NCBI GenBank assembly: GCA_965247385.1
Contig: CBDFHG010000003.1
Location: 186,001-250,000 of the forward strand
Direction of reading: 5' to 3'
Origin: Thermohalobaculum sp965247385
Lineage (GTDB): Bacteria; Pseudomonadota; Alphaproteobacteria; Rhodobacterales; Rhodobacteraceae
Length of the DNA: 64,000 nucleotides
In this document: one piece after another, positions 60,958-64,000 of the stretch
Layout of the letters: each line of letters opens with the position of its first letter
Numbering within the stretch: position 1 is the stretch's first letter
The notes under the pieces: model-generated
Seen by the model: the letters and a program-made list of their open reading frames with translations, nothing else
The model's database searches: none
Told to the model about the DNA's origin: nothing
Position numbers and translations under genes: made by a program

Positions 60958-62031
60958 ATGGTAGGTGTCGAGATTACACGCACGGATATGACGGCGGCGG
61001 AGTTGCGAGCGGCGGCGGGCGGCGCGACGGATGGGCGCGCGGCGCGACGGATGCTGGCGCTTGCGCTGGAGGGGGCGGACCGGGCGACCGCTGCGGCGAC
61101 CTGCGGGATGGACCGGCAGACGTTGCGCGACTGGGTGCACCGCTACAACGCCGAGGGACTGTCCGGCCTCTCCAACCGCCCCTCGCCCGGGAAGCCGCCA
61201 CTGCTTTCGGCGGCGCAGAAGGCCGCGCTCGCCGCGCAGGTGGAGAAGGGTCCCGACCCGGAGGTCGACGGGGTGGTACGCTGGCGGTGCATTGATCTGA
61301 AGTGGTGGATGAAGGCGCAGTTCGGGGTCGTCATGCACGAGCGCACGGTCGGCAAGCAACTGGCGGCGCTCGGCTATCGGCGGCTGTCGGTGCGTCCGCA
61401 ACACCCGAAGGCCGACCCCGCGGAGCAGGAGGCGTTTAAAGAAAACTTCTCCCGGACGGTAGCGGCGGCCCTCCCCGAGGCGGCGCACGGCAAACCGCTC
61501 GAGATCTGGTTCCAGGATGAAGCCAGGGTGGGTCAGCAGGGCACGCTGACAAGGGTCTGGGCGAAGCGCGGCACCCGCCCCCGCGCCGTCCGCGACACGC
61601 GCTACAAATCGGCCTACATTTTCGGCGCAGTCTGCCCTGACCGCGCCACCGCCGCCGGTCTGGTCATGCCCTTCGCCGACACCGAGGCGATGAATGCCCA
61701 CCTCGCCGAGATCGCCCGCGCCATCGCCCTTGGTGCCCACGCGGCACGCGTCGCCGACGGTGCCGGCTGGCATGCCGGCAAAGACCTCATGGTGCCCGAC
61801 AACATCACGCTGATCATTCTCCCGCCATACGCGCCCGAACTCAATCCGGTCGAAAACGTCTGGCAATACCTGCGCGCCAACAAGCTCGCCATAACCGTCT
61901 TCGATGGCTACGCCGACATCGTCGACAAATGCTGCACCGCATGGAACTTCTTCGCAAACGATACAGCCGCCATCGCCACCATCACCACACGACAATGGGC
62001 ACAGGTCAATCGTTAGGGCGGTTGGTATTAC
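60958..62031 (+). mobile_element. IS630-family element
   Basis: The right end is TAATACCAACCGCC in reverse complement (about 62018-62031), a typical IS630 tip with a TA at the edge. A matching left tip is not seen, so the left side is probably deleted into hsdR stub 2. Confidence 0.6.
60970..62016 (+). CDS. IS630-family transposase
   Basis: About 348 residues (start uncertain: 60958 or slightly inside). It has an N-terminal helix-turn-helix region (DRATAAATCGMDRQTLRDWV, HRYNAEGLSGLSNRPSPGKP), the DDE core with Asp in IWFQDEARVGQQGTLTRVWA, the second in RVADGAGWHAGKDL and the Glu in LPPYAPELNPVENVWQYLR. The reading frame is intact. Confidence 0.93.
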   Translation, partial: EITRTDMTAAELRAAAGGATDGRAARRMLALALEGADRATAAATCGMDRQTLRDWVHRYNAEGLSGLSNRPSPGKPPLLSAAQKAALAAQVEKGPDPEVDGVVRWRCIDLKWWMKAQFGVVMHERTVGKQLAALGYRRLSVRPQHPKADPAEQEAFKENFSRTVAAALPEAAHGKPLEIWFQDEARVGQQGTLTRVWAKRGTRPRAVRDTRYKSAYIFGAVCPDRATAAGLVMPFADTEAMNAHLAEIARAIALGAHAARVADGAGWHAGKDLMVPDNITLIILPPYAPELNPVENVWQYLRANKLAITVFDGYADIVDKCCTAWNFFANDTAAIATITTRQWAQVNR

Positions 62032-62032
62032 A

Positions 62033-62110
62033 CCCTACCGATACGTCGACCCGAACGGAAACCTGCGAGACTACGGAAAACGCTGCTCGGGCTCAGCCGG
62101 AACAGACCCC
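62033..62110 (+). pseudogene. Second Tn3 right-end remnant: tnpR 3' tip plus terminal repeat
   Basis: TLYRYVDPNGNLRDYGKR (62033-62087) matches the resolvase C-terminus at 46867-46925 almost exactly. It is followed at once by CTCAGCCGGAACAGACCCC (62092-62110), the outer 19 bases of the Tn3-type repeat in reverse. So a related but distinct Tn3 copy once ended here, exactly at the stop codon of the next gene. Confidence 0.75.
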
Positions 62111-64000
62111 TATTCACTCAGATCGTCGATCCGTCGCAGTAGGTCCGGATCGCCCCCTGTCCCGGAGAGCATTTCGATTAGATCGTCCACAATGGCCAGC
62201 TTCGCCTGGCCCTGCGTGACCGAGCGAACGCGTTGTGCCAGCCGTTTTCGCGCCTCGGCAAGCGCCACTGCGAACTCGCGCGCGGCAGGCTCCCGATCGG
62301 CGACCAGCGCCCAAGGCGACACCTCCCTATAACGGAGAAGTCCGGTCACGGCCATCAGTACGTATTTGAAGTCTTGCTCGAAGCTACGGCCGTTCGCAAG
62401 TTCTTGGAGATGAGCTAGCAGTTTTTCGGCGATCCTGCGCGCTAGGTCGTCGGTGAGGGCTTCGGGGGCCTCCTTGCGCCGCGACAGCACAAAGGACATC
62501 GCCGCCCGGGTATGCATGTTCTGCGGCGTTCGAGCTTCCAGGATGCTCAACAGCCGCGCGACCCGAATCGGACTATTAGTCGCGCGTCCGGCACCCTGCT
62601 GGAGGATCGTTTGTGCCATCTGCATGGCGAGCAGGGGGTGGGGCTGATCCGCGTTCCAGGCTTCCAGCGCATCGAGCATCGCGTTCTGGACCGGCTCGGG
62701 GCACAGCGTGAAGCACCAGGTCAGGCACAGGAATCCCCGGTTGCTGCTCGAAATTTGCCCCGCTTCGAGGTAACCGGAAAACTCTTCCTCCAGCCGTTTC
62801 AGCTCCTCCAGCAACTGCTGGCGCTCTGCCGCAGACAGTTGTTCCGGTAAGGTGCCGTCGGTCCCGACCGGTCGGAAGGTTTGCCGGGAGCCGCGATGGG
62901 AACCGAAATCTGCAATGTCCCGCCCGGTCCGCCTGAGTCCCTTGTAGAGTTGCCCCGAGTCGCCTCCCATCATGGCGGTTAGGCCCGGCTCGATCAGTGT
63001 GCCGTCCCAGAACCTGATGTGGGGATGCTCAACAACCCGAACCGGGACGATCGGTCTCGGGCGTTTCAGCGTCTCCAAGATTTCTTCAGGGCTGCGCGGG
63101 TCCGGATCGAGCGCATCCCAGTCGAGATTTATCGGGGCCCGGGCCAACGGCTCCCATTCGGAAGATGACACCGACAGCTTTGCCCAGCTCTGCCCGGGCA
63201 TCTGCCGCAGCTGGAGTATCACGGCGACATTCTTCTCTGGACCGACCTCCTTGGTGGCGATCCAGCTACGCACCTCGCGTTCGCCCTTCAGAACATAAAA
63301 CTCTATCTTCTTTTTGTCCGCATCCCAGAAAAAGCCCGGCATCGGCTCCGAGACGAACTCCCGATTGGCCGGCACGTTGCTGCCGCGTGGAATCAGCGGC
63401 ACGAAGGAGGCCTCGTCCCGTCCGAGCACCGCGAGTGAAATCGGCTCAAGCCGGTCAAGGTAATGCGGCAAGCCCTTCTCGAACAGACGCCCGGCGCGCA
63501 GAGCGCCCAACGCGATCCCTTCCCACGGCAACGCCTGCAGACCAGGGAAGTGCGATTCGAGACACGCCAGCAGAGCGGCACGCGGCGGCGGGGCCAGCGG
63601 AGAGGCGACAAAGGTCAGGTCCGCTTCACCGAGTGCGGCTCCTGCCGCAGCCTCGGGTACCAGTGCCGCGCCATCGTAGTCCGGGGCAAACACTTCCGCC
63701 CAGGTACCGTTATCGCGCCGCAGAATCTCGACCTCTCCGGCCTGAACCGACTCGCAAAGCAGCCTGACCGGAAGGCGGCTGGTCTCGATACGGCCTTCGG
63801 AGATCACCGAATTCCGACGCAACACGATCCTGTCCGCTATGTCAAAGGATCGCGCCAGTCCGAGTTCGGGGTGCAGCAGGACCCCGAATCCGTCCCGCTC
63901 CGGCGCAAGATGCCTAGGGAACCCGTCCGCCTCCGCCAGCCGAAGCGTCTGCACCTCAATCCCCTCCTCGGCATGGATGAGTAGCCGAACCCGCAGTCCG
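62110..64000 (-). CDS. Large protein of unknown function, 5' end outside window
   Basis: The frame is open past the window edge: upstream of the GTG at 63954 it reads GLRVRLLIHAEEGIE, so the start lies beyond 64000. At least 630 residues. Segments: HPELGLARSFDIADRIVLRR, LPVRLLCESVQAGEVEILRR, PWEGIALGALRAGRLFEKGL, HIRFWDGTLIEPGLTAM and a helical C-terminus with RSFEQDFKYVLMAVTGLL. It recalls C-terminal regions attached to Hsp70-like proteins, but I could not confirm this. The stop abuts the Tn3 remnant, so the last residues may be altered. Confidence 0.5.
   Translation of the reverse strand, partial: GLRVRLLIHAEEGIEVQTLRLAEADGFPRHLAPERDGFGVLLHPELGLARSFDIADRIVLRRNSVISEGRIETSRLPVRLLCESVQAGEVEILRRDNGTWAEVFAPDYDGAALVPEAAAGAALGEADLTFVASPLAPPPRAALLACLESHFPGLQALPWEGIALGALRAGRLFEKGLPHYLDRLEPISLAVLGRDEASFVPLIPRGSNVPANREFVSEPMPGFFWDADKKKIEFYVLKGEREVRSWIATKEVGPEKNVAVILQLRQMPGQSWAKLSVSSSEWEPLARAPINLDWDALDPDPRSPEEILETLKRPRPIVPVRVVEHPHIRFWDGTLIEPGLTAMMGGDSGQLYKGLRRTGRDIADFGSHRGSRQTFRPVGTDGTLPEQLSAAERQQLLEELKRLEEEFSGYLEAGQISSSNRGFLCLTWCFTLCPEPVQNAMLDALEAWNADQPHPLLAMQMAQTILQQGAGRATNSPIRVARLLSILEARTPQNMHTRAAMSFVLSRRKEAPEALTDDLARRIAEKLLAHLQELANGRSFEQDFKYVLMAVTGLLRYREVSPWALVADREPAAREFAVALAEARKRLAQRVRSVTQGQAKLAIVDDLIEMLSGTGGDPDLLRRIDDLSE

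Overview
The window looks like a GC-rich alphaproteobacterium, most likely of the Rhodospirillales type. It has an etfB-etfA gene pair with nearby hbd, an ATP:cob(I)alamin adenosyltransferase and a HIG1-like small membrane protein, plus Lrp and trxB side by side, parC and a CspA-family protein. No rRNA, tRNA or CRISPR array was recognised. Everything here was read by eye from the sequence and its translations; no database search was run.

Region 1 (1-24.7 kb) is mostly chromosomal backbone. It opens with an orphan AbiEi antitoxin whose toxin partner was cut down to a stub at an IS256-type end. Membrane and redox genes follow (sterol desaturase family, TVP38/TMEM64, PhnD-like binding protein, cytochrome b561, YceI). 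The hbd and etfBA genes are separated by a broken membrane-protein gene. That gene is split by a 4.05-kb block bounded by two IS1595-family elements and flanked by an 8-bp duplication. Then come cobalamin adenosyltransferase, two SDR enzymes, an amidinotransferase, Lrp, an ELM1-like protein, trxB, parC and csp.

Region 2 (24.7-40.1 kb) holds a DUF4209-type HEPN-like protein, a truncated IS21 (istA), a complete IS66, a decayed LivK-like gene, a thioesterase/flavoprotein pair, a decayed TauD-like gene, and an intact four-gene operon with 4-bp overlaps (hydantoinase A and B, a HisC-like aminotransferase, an Asp/Glu racemase-like enzyme).

Region 3 (40.1-62.1 kb) is a transposon graveyard carrying defence and toxin-antitoxin genes. 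A decayed Tn3-family transposon runs from about 40.7 to 48.46 kb. Its resolvase gene is split by a 5.35-kb passenger block with a prepilin-like gene, an internally duplicated lipoprotein and coiled-coil DUF1640-like proteins. Its terminal repeat is split by an IS1182-type element with a 4-bp duplication. Between two IS1182 copies lies a tight three-gene operon: a 428-residue protein of unknown function, an Xre/DUF2384 antitoxin and a RES toxin. Further on are an IS200/IS605 element, a frameshifted DUF429 gene, an istB split by a 202-bp MITE, an IS91-family element with its own integrase, pieces of a type I restriction system (hsdS, a DUF3800 gene and two separate hsdR starts, each cut short by an insertion), a truncated HEPN gene with its small partner, and an IS630 element. 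The window closes with the 3' part of a large unidentified gene on the minus strand.

Best candidates for undescribed biology are the three-gene RES operon (48.4-50.6 kb), the passenger block inside the resolvase gene (41.1-46.5 kb), the shared small gene and cargo slot of the two IS1595 elements, and the small-protein/HEPN pair at 60.3-60.7 kb.
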